A DNA stretch of 64,000 nucleotides from Myoxocephalus aenaeus (lineage: Eukaryota; Chordata; Actinopteri; Perciformes; Cottidae): contig JBAMJR010000100.1 of the NCBI GenBank assembly GCA_038501785.1, forward strand, positions 588,501 to 652,500. Reading direction: 5' to 3'. Shown here piece by piece: positions 12,301-24,382 of this stretch. Every line of letters starts with the position of its first letter. Position 1 is the stretch's first letter. Under the pieces are notes generated by a model. It worked only from the letters and a program-made list of their open reading frames with translations. It ran no database searches and was not told the DNA's origin. The position numbers and the translations under genes are program-made.

Positions 12301-15300
12301 TGGAGACGAACTGTCACCATCCTTTTCGGGATATGGGTGTTCGGCTTCATTATTGCCGTTGTGCCGCTGGCCTGCAAGGGCCTATTTCGCAACTTCTACG
12401 GGACAAATGGCGTTTGCTTCCCGCTGCACTCCGAGCAGCCGGAGACGGTTTGGGCTCATGTTTACTCCATCGTCATTTTCCTGGGTGGGCACAGTTACTA
12501 TTTAGTGAGCATATTTGTGTTCATATGCATGCGGATGCATAGCTTTGTTATAATTGTCCAAACGAGTGCTACCGCAGTTGCATGGCAATCCAGAAACTAA
12601 CCAAATATTCCTCCGCAGGTCTGAACCTGGTGGCGTTCCTCATCATTGTCTTATCCTATGCGAGCATGTTCTATAACATCCAGAAAACAGGGACTCAGGC
12701 CACTAAATACAGCAACCACATCAAGAAAGAGGTGACCATCGCCAAAAGGTTCTTCTCTATCGTCATCACTGACTCCCTTTGCTGGATCCCCATTTTCATC
12801 CTCAAGATCCTGTCGCTGCTGCAGGTGGAGATTCCCGGTACAGTACTACTACTTTCATTTTATATAGCGCTTTTCTGAATACTCAAAGTAGGAGTGCTAT
12901 AACCATTTAAAGGAATACTCAAGTGAAAGTCTACATTTTGAGTGTCAAATACAAACCCTAGCAATGTGGCTCTGAAAAGTTTGTAGTGTGCCATTTAATT
13001 CCGTGGCGGTTTATGTCAGAAAAGAAGCATCAAAATGGCAAAAGAAATAATACAATTTCATAATTTCAACATTTTATAAGAAGCATTGCATCCCCTCACA
13101 CACAAACATATTCATACTTATCACCCTCAACCATATTCTGTGGAATTGTTTGTCATGGTTGTTGTCTTTTGATGTTCTCCTGTCAATACTCAAGTCATAT
13201 TTAATTAACATTGTCCATTTTTGGAGAGTAGATGCTTCCTTGTTTTTCCAGTTTTGCTGTATGAGCAAAAAAGCAATGCTGAAAAAGGTGTTATTTTCCC
13301 AATATTTTGAAAGGGACAAATCTGTTGGTGAATTTTGTATTATACATGAAGCAGTTCTTCATTGCTCGCAGCTTTGAAAAGGACCAATGACACAATTAGC
13401 ATGACACAGGAGTAAAGTATATGATAGCGTTTTAGAGCCATCTTTCAAGCTTACAGGGAGATGAGTGCTTAAAAGAGGGATTTGTGGTGGATTGTGACCT
13501 AGAAGTATTGCATTATCGGTGTGTTATTGAATTTCAAAGTAGTCTATCTAGCACATGCATGGCTTCTCCACCTTTTGTTACGTATGGCCCACTTCTGATT
13601 GTTAAAGAAAATCCAGGGACCACCTTCCCAAATAAATGAGAAGAAAAAAAAGTAAAAAGGAGAAAGAAACAAACTGGGCTGTAAATGTGTGTTGTGCCCA
13701 AAACAAATATTCTGCTTATCCTCATCATTGCCTGCACTTGTGAATACAATATTAATGTATTCAGGCCAGTGCTGGGTGATATGCCCCAAGTCCTCTATCC
13801 CGATATAGGTCATTGTATCAGATTGATCAGATTTCCTGGTGAAATTTGAATTTGGTACAAGCTTGTTATTATCAATTTGGATGACGAAATCATGCATCAC
13901 GATATCGCCCCTAGGTGGTGCTATGAGGCTCACCAGTGGGCCCCGGCTTAGTAGTTGAGAATAGCTAGCAGGTATTAAATCTTTTCATCGCTGTATGAAG
14001 AGCATTCACCTACAACCTTAATGCTGTTTGCACTATATACCCTAATGGCCCATTAGTGTTGAGCATAATCCATTATTTACATAACCTGCTAAACTGTAGC
14101 TTCCTAATTGCGTCCCCTGTTGGGTTAAAAGAGATTCTCATTTATCATATAAATGGGTTTAATAAAAGGGTTTATGTTGAAGTGTTCACCTCCAAATCTG
14201 AGGCCATGGTGCTCTGCCGGAAACCGGTGGACTGCTCCCTCCAGGTGGGGACAAACTGCCTACCCCAAGCGAAGGAGTTCAAGTATCTCGGGGTCTTGTT
14301 CACGAGTGAGGGTAAGGTGGAGCGTGAGATCGATAGGCGGATCGGTGCGGCTGCAGCAGTAAAACAGGCGCTGTACCGGTCCGTCTTGGTGAAGAGGGAG
14401 CTGAGCCGGAAGGCGAAGCTCTCCATTTACTGGTCGGTCTACGTTCCAACCCTCACCTATGGTCACGAACTCTGGGTCGTGACCGAAAGAACGAGGTCTC
14501 GGATACAAGCGGCCGAAATGAGCTTCCTCCGTAGGGTGGCCGGGCTCAGCCTTAGAGATAGGGTAAGGAGCTCGGACATCAGGAGGGAGCTTGGAGTCGA
14601 GTCGCTGCTCCTTCGTGTCGAAAGGAGTCAGCTGAGGTGGTTCGGGCATCTAGTCAGGATGCCTCCTGGACGCCTCCCATTAGAGGTTTTCCAGGCACGT
14701 CCAACTGGTAGGAGACCCCGGGGAAGACCGAGGACACGCTGGAGGGATTATATCTCCCGGCTGGCCTTGGAACGCCTCGGGGTCCCCCAGGATGAGCTGG
14801 AAAGTGTTGCGGGTGAGAGGGAAGCCTGGGTCGGCCTGCTGAACCTGCTGCCACCCGCGACCCGACCCCGGATAAGCGGTCGAAAATGGATGGATGGATG
14901 GATGTTCTCCCAACTTATATTCATGTTAAACGTAATGTTCTTTGAATGGACTATATACCAGCTCTGTTTTGACTTGTTCCTCTCTGCGTCTTCTCGTTCT
15001 CTGCAGGTACCATCAGCTCCTGGGTGGTCATATTTATTCTGCCCATCAACAGCGCCCTTAACCCCATCCTTTACACTCTGACCACACGGCCTTTCAAAGA
15101 GACCATTCTGCAGGTGTGGGCCAACTACAGGCAGAGGAGGCCTCTGCTCAACGGTCACCCACCTCATCACCCGTCGCTCACCTGGCAGGAAATGTGGCCC
15201 GCGCAGGAGAACACCCACGGCCTCGCCACGGGGCAACCGCTGGCCACTACGGACACGATAGCCAAGCTCGCCCCCGTGGGAAATACCAACAATGACATTA

Positions 15301-15344
15301 TCACATGCACACATCAAATACAGAAGCAGCATCCAGTGTTGTGA
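360..15344 (+). CDS. rxfp1: Relaxin family peptide receptor 1, 3' thirteen exons (partial at 5' end)
   Basis: Leucine-rich-repeat GPCR for relaxin; plasma membrane, Gs/cAMP signalling (family knowledge). Exons read from splice sites and frame: 360-431, 2729-2800, 2953-3024, 3189-3257, 3366-3437, 3656-3727, 4201-4272, 4998-5069, 5470-5541, 6966-7195, 12074-12484, 12619-12837, 15007-15344 (stop TGA). The first nine are phase-2 LRR exons of 72 nt (the fourth is 69 nt) and correspond to LRR2-LRR10 of the human protein. Exon 6966-7195 carries the hinge (YFKKFQYCGYAPHVRSCKPN) and TM1. Exon 12074-12484 covers TM2 to TM5, with EKY in place of DRY after TM3 and the ECL2 motif YGTNGVCFPLHS. Exon 12619-12837 holds TM5-TM6. 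The last exon holds TM7 with NPILY and the tail. All junctions stay in frame, giving about 613 codons; LDLa, LRRNT and LRR1 exons must lie upstream. The hinge matches RXFP1 closely, so RXFP2 is less likely. Confidence 0.95.
546..592. repeat. Imperfect palindrome, 20-bp arms
   Basis: ATGACATACTATTAACTATA faces its reverse complement across TTTG; the right arm has three extra bases (ATT). It may be a relic of a small inverted-repeat element. Confidence 0.7.
1430..2370 (+). other. Unresolved segment with broken open frames
   Basis: A frame at about 1737-1952 reads through roughly 70 codons (ELLSGLLRSKLVAGFAALES...) to a stop, and 2172-2363 is open again. The segment ends beside AATAAATAAA at about 2365. 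It resembles a decayed retrocopy or retroelement inside the rxfp1 intron, but I do not recognise the protein and see no poly-A tail. Confidence 0.25.
6175..6640. repeat. Interspersed teleost repeat copy
   Basis: This stretch, with phrases such as GTTAGCATGCTAA and TTTAGCTCAAAGCACCGCTG, matches a very abundant percomorph interspersed repeat that I recognise but cannot name. A related fragment lies at about 18885-18960 (CTCTAGCGTCATCATGAGGT). Confidence 0.55.
7770..8135. repeat. Interspersed teleost repeat copy with internal hairpin
   Basis: The AAGAAGTGGACATAGTCATTG to CGGAGGTTGCC stretch resembles a common fish repeat family. The copy near 18985-19110 carries related end sequence in the opposite orientation (CTTCACTTTTCAGAACC when reverse-complemented). 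A perfect hairpin at 8073-8106 sits at what looks like an internal deletion junction. Confidence 0.5.
8073..8106. repeat. Perfect hairpin, 15-bp arms, 4-base loop
   Basis: ATTGAGACCATAAAC, loop TCAT, then the exact reverse complement. Confidence 0.9.
10678..10880. repeat. 78-bp minisatellite, about 2.5 copies
   Basis: The unit beginning TTTATTGATCACAA recurs at 10680, 10758 and 10836 with almost no differences between copies, breaking off near 10875. Near-identity suggests a recent duplication. Confidence 0.88.
11347..11715. mobile_element. Non-autonomous DNA transposon (MITE), TA target duplication
   Basis: Terminal inverted repeats of 26 bp begin CCGTACTTTTCGGGTTATAA, with 25 of 26 positions matching, and are bordered by TA on both sides. 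That fits a Tc1/mariner-type target site, though the family is not certain. The interior is built of GCTAGCGCTGCTAG repeats and GCTGCTGCTACT repeats. No transposase frame is present. Confidence 0.8.
11725..11925 (+). mobile_element. tRNA-derived SINE-like copy (diverged)
   Basis: TGGCTCAGTGGTATAGCGGG resembles a pol III A box, followed by a degraded B-box area (GATCGATGCCCC) and a tail with GTATGAATGG. This is the layout of a common fish tRNA-like repeat; divergence indicates an old copy. Confidence 0.55.
13760..13945. repeat. GATATCG-type inverted-repeat remnant
   Basis: Facing GGGTGATATG and CACGATATCGCCC motifs resemble the ends of a common fish DNA-transposon family. Only a relic remains and no target duplication was identified. 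Confidence 0.35.
14178..14904 (+). mobile_element. 5'-truncated LINE, reverse-transcriptase C-terminal end
   Basis: An open frame reads YLGVLFTSEG, RELSRKAKLSIYWSVYVPTL, TYGHELWVVTERTRSRIQAA, LRWFGHLVRMPPGRLP and GRRPRGRPRTRWRDYISRLA, characteristic of the C-terminal region of a fish non-LTR retrotransposon ORF2. The copy ends in GATGGATGGATGGATG, a 3' tail reported for Rex-type elements; the clade is uncertain. It retains only the last ~240 codons and lies about 100 bases before the last rxfp1 exon. The frame has no stop, so insertion may be fairly young. Confidence 0.88.
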
Positions 15345-18122
15345 GTATATTCACAGACGCAATGCATAACACACTCAGAAACACACACACACACAATTTT
15401 CGTAATTACAGTCACCTAAACAGATCAACTATGATTCAGGTTCATTAATCTCGGCAAAAACAGTCGTTGGTTTGTGCCCAGATTTCTCTGTTGTGTTTAA
15501 AGATCATTAGTATGGATTAGTATCTCATTAGAAATCCCACTGTGTACATGTATTTCCTAAGCAGCAACCATAAAGGGCAATGGATGAAATCAGTGACGAA
15601 ATCCCATATGTGGCCCTACAGCTCCTCTAATGAAGACTAATGTCGGCTTCCAAAAGATATCTATCAATACAGAGCTGAAGCCATGCCCCAATTATGGTTT
15701 GGCTTTTGTTCCATTAGCTTTCATTGCTCAGTTAAATTTCTCAGAGGTGGCTTCTTTCTTCTCTGAAAGCTGCGTATTCTGTCCATATTCTAAGCTGAAT
15801 ATCAATCTACTATTATATTGGGATATATATAAGTTTGGCCAACTTAATTTCCAACAGTGATTTTTTTTTGTTGCCGTTTTATGCTCCAGAATAACTGTAC
15901 ATTATTATTAGTACATTTTTCACTTTGGAAACCGTAGTTTGCCCCCCCCCCCCCAAAAAAATAAAACTTTAATCAAGATTCACTTTACAGTTTATTCCGG
16001 GACTTCTAAGCACATCTTGCAGGCTTCTTTAGTTTGGAAGACACATTGCAAAATACCACAGCGATGAATGTTTATGTTCCAAAGATGTCCGTTAATATTT
16101 AGAATCAAACATAAAAAAACGGGCGAGGAAGTACAAATTATGTCGGTATCTCATAATGCTGCTCACGATACATCTAAATCAGTGATTCTCAACTGGTGGG
16201 TCGCGACCCACTAGTGGGTCGCGGACCCGTTTTCAGTGGGTCGCGTTTTCAGTTGCCTGAAAAAAAAAAATCTCTTTTTTTCATCCTGTGGTTTTATTTT
16301 GAAAGGACTTTTTTATGCAGCGGAGTGTCATTATTTTGCCGGCTCTGGTTTCAACTGGTTTTGCACTTGTCCCTCCATGTTTTCAGCAGCGTGTGCCAGG
16401 TTGGGTCAAACCATCCTGATATGAGGGAGACTCTGGGTTTTTAGGATAATTAAATTAAACAGCCTACTGAATATAACATTCACAACTGATGGCGCTGCCT
16501 GCATGACAGGAAAACACTCTGGGGTTGGGAGGAGAATTGAGTGCTGAATACTTTTGAATTCCACTTTTGTTTAATTTATTTTGAGTTAGTGGAAAAGCTT
16601 CTCCTCAACACAGTGACGTGTTCCACAGTAAAGTGTTTGTCATAGATTCGGTGAGTGTGTGTTCTCAGTTAAAGTTAGGTCATTTCAGTCTTTTTGAAAC
16701 TACTTCTTAGTTGTTGGACTGTTTGCATGAATGCTGTTGAGTCTGTTTAAAAATAGCTGAAGATTCTGAATTGTTATATATGTTGTAATACCTCGTGTCC
16801 TGAAGATGCAGTTTTAGTTTTTTAATTAAAATGCAGCTAATTGAGTGTAAAAGGGAATAGTTCCCTCTCTATCATCGCCACCAACTGCTCGTTTTGGTTA
16901 TTAAACTTGTTTTTGTGTTAGCATACATATCCTGTACTATCTCAGGTTCAAACTGCACCATCTTTTCATTAAATACATTGGAGAAGTTGAGAATGTTCCT
17001 CGATTTGGGTCGCGGCTTGTCATTCAGGGATGATAGTGGGTCCTGGAGCCAGACCAGTTGAGAACCACTGATCTAAATAACATTAAACTGAAAAGGACCA
17101 CAACAGTCATTTCGTTATGAAACTTTGTAGCAAGTTTATTGTAGTTCTTAATGTCTTTATTGTAGTTCTTAATCGTCCTGAGCGAGGCTGTCTCATGGGA
17201 ACATACAAGATAAAGTGTGCAGAAAAAGGCTTTGAAACGTCAGAATTGAAGAAAAATATATAATGAAAGAAAATGAAGATTATATAGATTTTTTATTTTT
17301 TTTGTGTACATTAGATCACTGGGAAGTTTTACTGAAGAACGTTTAACCTTTCATGCCTTTCTCTTTTCAAAAGTGCATCGGCATCAGCAGCATACATTTC
17401 AGGCCGATAGCTTAATCTCATATCGATAAGGATTCATGCGACCTACTTGCAGCAAAGAATATTTTTACATGCAGGTAACCTTCTAAGTGTTAGCTTTCAT
17501 CCAGTCTGCTAAGGAGGGATGGAAGGCATATTTTTTTTATTCTGTATTTGGTATTTAGTCTATTTAGTGTTTTCTGTGTTGCCTCTGCCACCAAATATTA
17601 TTTTGTAGAATTATTGAATGTAATGTATCATATATGTCCAGTACATTAATCAAAGAATGTACTTCATTTGGGCAGAGAAAAGTGCCCCAGCTGGTCTGGG
17701 GTTTTTAACTCGAACTCAACCAACCTCAACACCACACTACACATGTTTTACAATGATCTGCTCGGTGAAGACATTTGTACGATGGTCATAAACTGTGCAC
17801 ATACTTTGTTCAATTAACTACTGATTCCTGTGGAAATGTATCATTTCAGACATTGTAACTGTATGAATGGTAAGTGAAACATTATGTGTTCCATTTGTAT
17901 TTACATAATATTCCCCATACGTGCTGAAAAGACAAGGAAGCCAGTTGTTTCTTTACAGATATACTGATCATATCTGCAGGATTATATTAAATATTTATGG
18001 GGGAACATGTTTTTAAACATGTGTTATCATTTAATTTGTTGGATTGACTTGTGTCTTAACATAATTATTTACAATGGTAGTTTTTGTGTTTCTGTTTTTC
18101 TTGAAATGAAGTGAATAATAAA
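15345..18122 (+). other. rxfp1 3' flank / possible 3' UTR
   Basis: No open frame of note follows the rxfp1 stop. Candidate poly(A) signals (AATAAA) lie at 15960-15965 and 18117-18122, so the 3' UTR end cannot be fixed from sequence. A hAT element (16180-17070) interrupts the region; if the distal signal is used, that element is transcribed in the rxfp1 3' UTR. Confidence 0.4.
16172..17078. mobile_element. hAT-superfamily element with perfect 8-bp target duplication
   Basis: The element 16180-17070 starts CAGTGATTCTCAACTGGT and ends ACCAGTTGAGAACCACTG (17 of 18 match as inverted repeats). It is flanked on both sides by ATCTAAAT. The interior holds only short frames (for example 16236-16424), so it is non-autonomous. 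Confidence 0.92.
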
Positions 18123-18884
18123 TATATTTATGCCTCTCATCTGCTTGTTGACTTAGTTATTATTTGGTTTATATTGGTTATGTATCTTCATAGTTTGGGT
18201 ATTGTCTGTGTCTCATAGTTCCCTTTGACATTGTGGATTAAGTATTTAGATCATTTACTTAAGTAAAAGTAGTGATACCACTATGTCGAAATGCTGCATT
18301 GGTCCTGCATTGAAAACTTCCAATAAGTTGAAAAATAAGAGTTGGTCTTTAGCGGAAGAACCTTTGAAAACTGGGCAATATTGGATCAGATACAACAAAC
18401 TCAATGACAGAGATTACAAATCAGAAAACTGTAAAATACCAGAAACCAAAGTTAGAATGACGAAGATACCACATAATTGGGGCCATCAACAAACACAGTA
18501 CAAGCCTCTCCTGACATACAATCTTATCGGCTCGATTACAGACCGAGTCTCCACTCAGCACCGATCCTGACAGCAGTGGCTGAGAAGCCCTTTGGGAAAT
18601 CATGCAGTGCCTCGGTACACTGATGCCCATTGCAATACAACTACAGAAATAGTGATAAGCAAAGAAGGACATTTAGGACACCAAGGGCTTTGGTAGTATT
18701 CCTCGAAATTTGGAGAGCGTATAATGACTTGAAGACGAATTACACAAATATTAAATGTTTTTGGATTGCTTGTTGTTGTTTTTTTAGCCATGCTAACATC
18801 GTGGCTCAGTGTCCGTCAGTTGGCACTGACTGTAAGATCTCAACTACTGGGTGCCATGCAATGTTGTCCAGGCATGAATCATAA

Positions 18885-19110
18885 TAACTTTTCCTCTAGC
18901 GTCATCATGAGGTCAACGTTTTAATTTGGCCAATACTTTGATTTATGACCAAATACCCAGGCAGCATACTTTGATTTATGAGCGAATACCCAGGCGGCAA
19001 CGGCTGGTTCTGAAAAGTGAAGTCAAGGCAGAAGACCTTTTGCTCTTTATTTATAGAAGTCTGTGAGGAAGAAATAAACTACTTCTTACTTGATTTGTTA
19101 CCTCAGTAGT
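18885..19110. repeat. Composite of interspersed-repeat fragments
   Basis: 18885-18960 resembles part of the family at 6175-6640, and TTTGATTTATGA plus CGAATACCCAGGC are duplicated nearby (about 18938 and 18968). 18985-19110 resembles the end of the family at 7770-8135 in inverse orientation. Confidence 0.45.
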
Positions 19111-20122
19111 TATTACCTTTAACCCTTTTCAAAGTGGGTTTTCAGTTTATGAAAGTCAATTGTAACCATTTTGGTCACCTAACATACTTGATGTCAATTA
19201 ATCCAGATTAATCCTGGAGAGCGGTCCCAGATTACATTATTGTATGACAGACAAATTGGTGCTCTGGCTAATCCCCGGCCATAATGATTATAGACATGCT
19301 GAGATGTTAGTCTTTGAAAACCTTCGTCTGATGAGGTGAGACGTGCAGCCAGGGAGAGAGCTTTGTAATCACAATGGAGCGTGGCCAAGGTGGAGGGAAA
19401 AGGTTTGTCGAACACCCAGACATTTTGATTTGGTCAGCGCGCAGTAGTGGGGTAGAGGCCAAACTTTCCTTTTATGGAATTTGGGGAGCGAAATCGTAGT
19501 TTTAGCTGCATTCAAAGGACGTACAGCTGCACACACTTAAATCCTGCAGTATAATAATCACACCTTGGAGTGAACGCAATGAAAATTATTGTTTGTACTC
19601 AGTCAGTTGGTCCGCATTCATGTTCATTCTGAATATGCTGAAAAATATTATGATTCTGGGAACTGTTCCCTGTTTATTATTTATTGACTGACTGCTGTAA
19701 TTTTTAGCAGTATAGCCATCAATATTTGAAGGGGGGATATGTGCACAGCATTTCAGTGAGTTGTAAAGTCTACACTGAGGGATACACACTGTATGTATGT
19801 GACTCGTGCTGGGCTGTGAATGTCCTCATTGGTTCGGTGAATTTGGTAAACTGTCTATTGTCCGAAAATTGATGTGTCAAATAATACCATTTCTGGAAAG
19901 TCCATAAGGTCACAAAAGTCAATTTCTTCGATTCGAAAGCGGCCGCAGCCCAGGAGAGATCCTGGAGTGGTGGCTGTCTTCTTTAAATCGTCAATCTCAG
20001 AGAGATAGGAATGGCTTTTAACAATCTAATAGAACTTGGCATTATCCTGGAGATGGCATTTATCACAAAACTCCCCATGTTGTTGCAAAATGTTGTTATC
20101 ATCCCTAAAATGAGCAACAGCC

Positions 20123-20150
20123 CAAATCTCCAAAGAGATTTGGAGATTTG
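20123..20150. repeat. Perfect hairpin, 12-bp arms, 4-base loop
   Basis: CAAATCTCCAAA, loop GAGA, then its exact reverse complement. Isolated; function unknown. Confidence 0.85.
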
Positions 20151-20959
20151 AGCTTGAGGAATAGAGATTCCTCTCTGTACACATATTTTCTACTGAGCTA
20201 TATTCATCATTTTATACCACACTGGGGTGTTATGTGGTGTGAGATTATGTTTATATAATAATTCCTAAAAGAGAAGGACTTGCTGATGAAAAGCAGAAAG
20301 TTAAACCGATAAAGAGGCCCAATCCAAATCACAATGTTGAAAAAATTCTATTACACCCATTTTGGGGAAAAACATATTGGGGACAATAAACTAAATGAAT
20401 GTCTATTCCTAATAAATAAAAACTTTGCCATTTCAATTTCAGGACACTGTTCATAGTATAAAAACAAATCACATTCATAAATGTTAACCATAGCATCCTG
20501 TCTTATGAAAATTGTTTCTAAATATGAATTTTAAATTTACATTATGTTTAACTCTATAGTTGATATTAATAAGGAGAAGGCATGCCAGGTAAATCATTGA
20601 TAAACCCCTCCCTAAGATTGTGATATATTTCTGCTGTTTAGAATCGACTTACCCTTCTCTCTATTATTCAAAATATTTATATTGTCAGATGATATTTTAC
20701 CTCCTTCTTAATCTTTATATAATACAGATGTTGCAGGAGATTCCGCTGTAAGTCTGTGGTGCCGCTAGTGATCAGCTGCTAATTTACGGCAACTATTGAG
20801 AAACTCCAAGATCTGTAATTGCTGGAGAGAAAAAAATGAGGTGACTCTAATTAGACAGCTCTCGGTTTATACCATAGGTTTATTGTTAACATCTGAATTC
20901 CCTGCCTCAAAATGTATGGAAGCCCATTTTTAACAATATGATGAAAAATATAAAGATCA

Positions 20960-21135
20960 TGTAAGTCATTATAATGAGATACTATCTCAAAATAATGACT
21001 TAATATCTCATAATTATGGCTTGGTATCTCAGCTTAATATCTCATAATTAATGCTATGACTTAACATCTCATAATTAATGGCTTACTATCTCAATTTACT
21101 ATACTATAATTATGATTTACTATCAAAATTATGAC
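20960..21135. repeat. AT-rich degenerate minisatellite
   Basis: Repeated, variable copies of TATCTCATAATTATGACTTA-like units. Confidence 0.7.
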
Positions 21136-21145
21136 TTACAGGATC

Positions 21146-21760
21146 TTAACCCATAAGGACCCCCTTAAAATGTTCTGAAAAGTTCCATATACAGCTTTAT
21201 CTTTGATTATAACTCATGAAGTCCTAAGTGACACCTACTGAACATCTTGGTGGGTCATGTGACAGGGTCATGTGATTGTGTGTTCCCGTAACAACCTTTC
21301 CAAGATGGCTGATCCAGGTTGTGACAGATCTGAAGGAAATGCTGAATTTAATAAGCTTGTTTTTCGTTGTTAAAGGTAAGATTTACCCGTTTAAGAATTA
21401 TAATGCTTAATGTTCTTTAATGTATTGAACCTGCTGTGAGCACATTTCTTGAAGAAACTGATGTAAAACAAATCAGATAAAAATCGTTGTGACACATACG
21501 TCACATCGGGAATTTAACCTAAAAAATAAAAAATAAAACTGTGTGACATATGCACAATACAAAAAAAATAATTATGATCTGATCAGTTAATTTGGCTGAT
21601 TCAATGATATTTAGCTAACATATTTTATATTGTTCAATCCTAAGCATATTAAAACAAATGTAAACCAAAAAAATCATGTTATAATTATGTAATTATTAAT
21701 ATATATATTTTTTTTTTACCATTAAGGCCCAATGTGACATATATGTAACATTAAAAAAAT
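21146..21760. repeat. Possible piggyBac-type repeat, right end missing
   Basis: TTAA followed by CCCATAAGGACCC, then sequence with GGTCATGTGACAGGGTCATG and repeated GTGACATATG motifs, resembles a common TTAA-flanked fish element. I could not find the matching right terminus, so the call is tentative. Confidence 0.35.
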
Positions 21761-22029
21761 GTGACACTATTTTGAAAACAATGTCAGAAATGTGCTCTAT
21801 GTGGTCACAGTAGCAGAAATGGGCTTCCTTAGTTTTCGTCAGGTAAAAGTTGGGTACATTTTATTTTTAAACTAATGAGCAAACTTTTTTATATATATAT
21901 ATATATATATATAAATAATGTAGGTAGCATGAGCCCTATACGTCTATAATCTCTGGGCGAGACAATGTCCCCACTCCCTCCATCAAAAGGCAATTAAACT
22001 CAGATGAACCACAAACCCCTGACAGTCAG

Positions 22030-22275
22030 GGAACATACAAATCTGCGTGTGCGCAGTTACCACCGGGCGCAGCAGCCGCAGCGGCGCAGCTTATGACGTT
22101 CTCCAACGTCTGTGTTATGAGACGTGTTTTGTAAGGTATCTTGGCGCAACGTTAGTTTTTCCAGCAGGGTGACACGAGCTGTCCACGAGCAGTGAAGCGG
22201 GGACACCTCAACGTCTCTTCGGCTGATTAAGAATAAAGAGAAACGACTTCTGGAGTCCAGTGAGAGAAAATAATA
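22030..22275 (+). promoter_or_regulatory. etfdh: Probable etfdh promoter and 5' UTR
   Basis: GC content and CpG frequency rise sharply just before the etfdh ATG (for example GGGCGCAGCAGCCGCAGCGG around 22066-22085), in contrast to the AT-rich sequence upstream. This fits a CpG-type housekeeping promoter with a short 5' UTR. No TATA box is evident. The transcription start cannot be placed from sequence alone. Confidence 0.5.
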
Positions 22276-24309
22276 ATGTTTCCAGCGAGCAGATACTCGA
22301 GTAAAGGTAAGTCAGCTCACTACTCAGCTAGCATAAGGCGAGGCTGCTGTACTAGACTTCAACAAAGCTAACCTTCATAACACTTTTTACCGACAGTGTA
22401 GTCGTCCTAACATATTTTCTCCTTCATGCACAAGTTTGTTTCAAGGCTTTTCCACAGTTACCCGCGTTTGTCATTAGCCAAACAGTATAGCGTGCCTATT
22501 TATGTTAGCATCAAGCTAACATGTAGGTGAAAGTTGAACCAATATTTAGGTCACTTGAACAACGTCCTTGTCCTCGTTTTTCGCCATTAAACCAATTCAC
22601 ACGTTTTGGGGAAAGTACTGGCGTTGTTGAATTGTATTTATAGCGAAAGTTAAAGTATTTCGCCTCCTAAGAAGGACGTTTAGTGGCAGCCTTGCACTTT
22701 GAGTTTAGCTTAGCTGTGGTCTCCCATAACTCTGTTAGCTAGCACGGTGCTACTTGTTATGACAGCTGCTTGGCATTGTCGCCACACTAGTGGAGCACAC
22801 CTGTATAGCTTTTTATTGTTAAGGTGTTACGTGTTCAGAAGAACCCTTAGAGCATTGTGTCACATGCAACAACTTGTAATGCTTTTAGCTCATTTGACAT
22901 GATTGCAATGTATATGTCATATGGGAACCAGATCAGACTAAACTAAACCAGTGTGCCCACTATCTAGATAGTAAACAGCCACCAGTTTCAGCTGGTTTTG
23001 ACTGGTAATCTGTTCTCTCCCTCAGCCCACAGGTGCATCAGGGCACTGAAGACGGCACAGGGAGAGCATGCTGTCCCTCCGCTGTACACCACACTAAACA
23101 GACGGGCGTGCTCTTCGGTGTCAACACCACGCATCACCACACACTACACCATCCATTCCCGGGATAAAGATTCAAGATGGGAAGGTAAGACACTGCACTA
23201 TATATATATATATACAGTTACTTTTTTTTTTGTTAGAATGATTTGTTACCGATAAGTACCCACATTTTTAAGATCTTTAGTCCATATTCGGGATATAATG
23301 TTTACACAGAAAAGTATTTTCTTGTATTGCACCTTTCCTATGATGTCCTGTAATGTTTTTTAAATTGTGGCCGACAGTATTTTTTTATAATATCCAGAGA
23401 AGGTATCGGTGTGAAAGTGTGGATTTGCAGTGACAGGAAGGTCTAATTGATCCAGAGCACAAGTTTAAGTCTATTTGACCCTGTAAAAAAGAAATGTGAC
23501 TGAACCTTAAAGCTTTAGCTGTGCTTATTGAGTTCCGCTTTGAAATGTACATAGTTTGTCATTAGTTTGGGTGGCTCAACTGCAAACAGAACCCTGCTTA
23601 ATCCTGCCGGGTTTTGGTGCGCCACACATGGCTGCTGTTTCAGACTGAATCAGAATGCAGTGCCTCTTTCGTTCCTCAATACGTCTTTCTTCCGGTCCTC
23701 TCCCAGGGATCGAAATGGAGAGGTTTGCCGACGAGGCAGATGTGGTGATCGTAGGTGGGGGCCCTGCCGGTCTTTCAGCAGCCATTCGTCTGAAGCAGCT
23801 CGCCAATGAACACGAGAAGGAGCTGCGAGTGTGCCTTGTGGAGAAGGCCTCTCAGATCGGAGCACACACCCTATCAGGAGCCTGTCTGGAGCCCACTGCC
23901 CTTAACGAACTCTTTCCAGACTGGAAGGAACGAGGAGTGAGTGTCTTATTCAACGTTTCTTTGTGGCCTTGGTGTATAGATTGGTATCTACAAAGATGCC
24001 CATCTTTATACCGTAAGAGATGGTTACATCATGTTGTTGTTGTTGTTACACGTACGTTAAACACTGGAATAGGGCTGCAACTAACTTGATCTCTAAAATA
24101 TCAACAATTGGTGAAAAATGCCAATCAGTGTTTCCCAAAGCCTTAAAAGTATTTTTTTTCTCAAACTCGAAAGAGACAAATGTATTCAGTTTACAGTCAT
24201 AGAGGAGCAGATAAACCAACAAGCTGGAATCAGCGACTTTTTTCCCCTGAAAACTCAAACCAATTATCAAAAATGTTGCTAATTCATTTGAATTGTTGAC
24301 AACTAATCA

Positions 24310-24382
<73 letters not shown>

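Larger units (their letters stand above)
18123..22000. other. Intergenic DNA between rxfp1 and etfdh
   Basis: AT-rich, repeat-bearing sequence. Visible parts: inverted interspersed-repeat fragments (about 18885-19110), a 12-bp perfect hairpin (20123-20150), a TATCTCATAATTATGA-type minisatellite (about 20960-21135) and a TTAA-flanked repeat end (from 21146). I see no equivalent of human C4orf46 here. Confidence 0.55.

Noticed and set aside
360..15344. Assignment to rxfp2 rather than rxfp1
   Set aside because: The hinge, ECL2 and TM7 motifs and the etfdh/ppid neighbourhood all fit RXFP1.
16196..16444. Small protein inside the hAT element
   Set aside because: Overlapping frames of 62-82 codons have low-complexity Phe-rich sequence and no transposase motif.
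23576..23865. Minus-strand frames opposite etfdh exon 3
   Set aside because: They are shadows of the GC-rich exon on the other strand.
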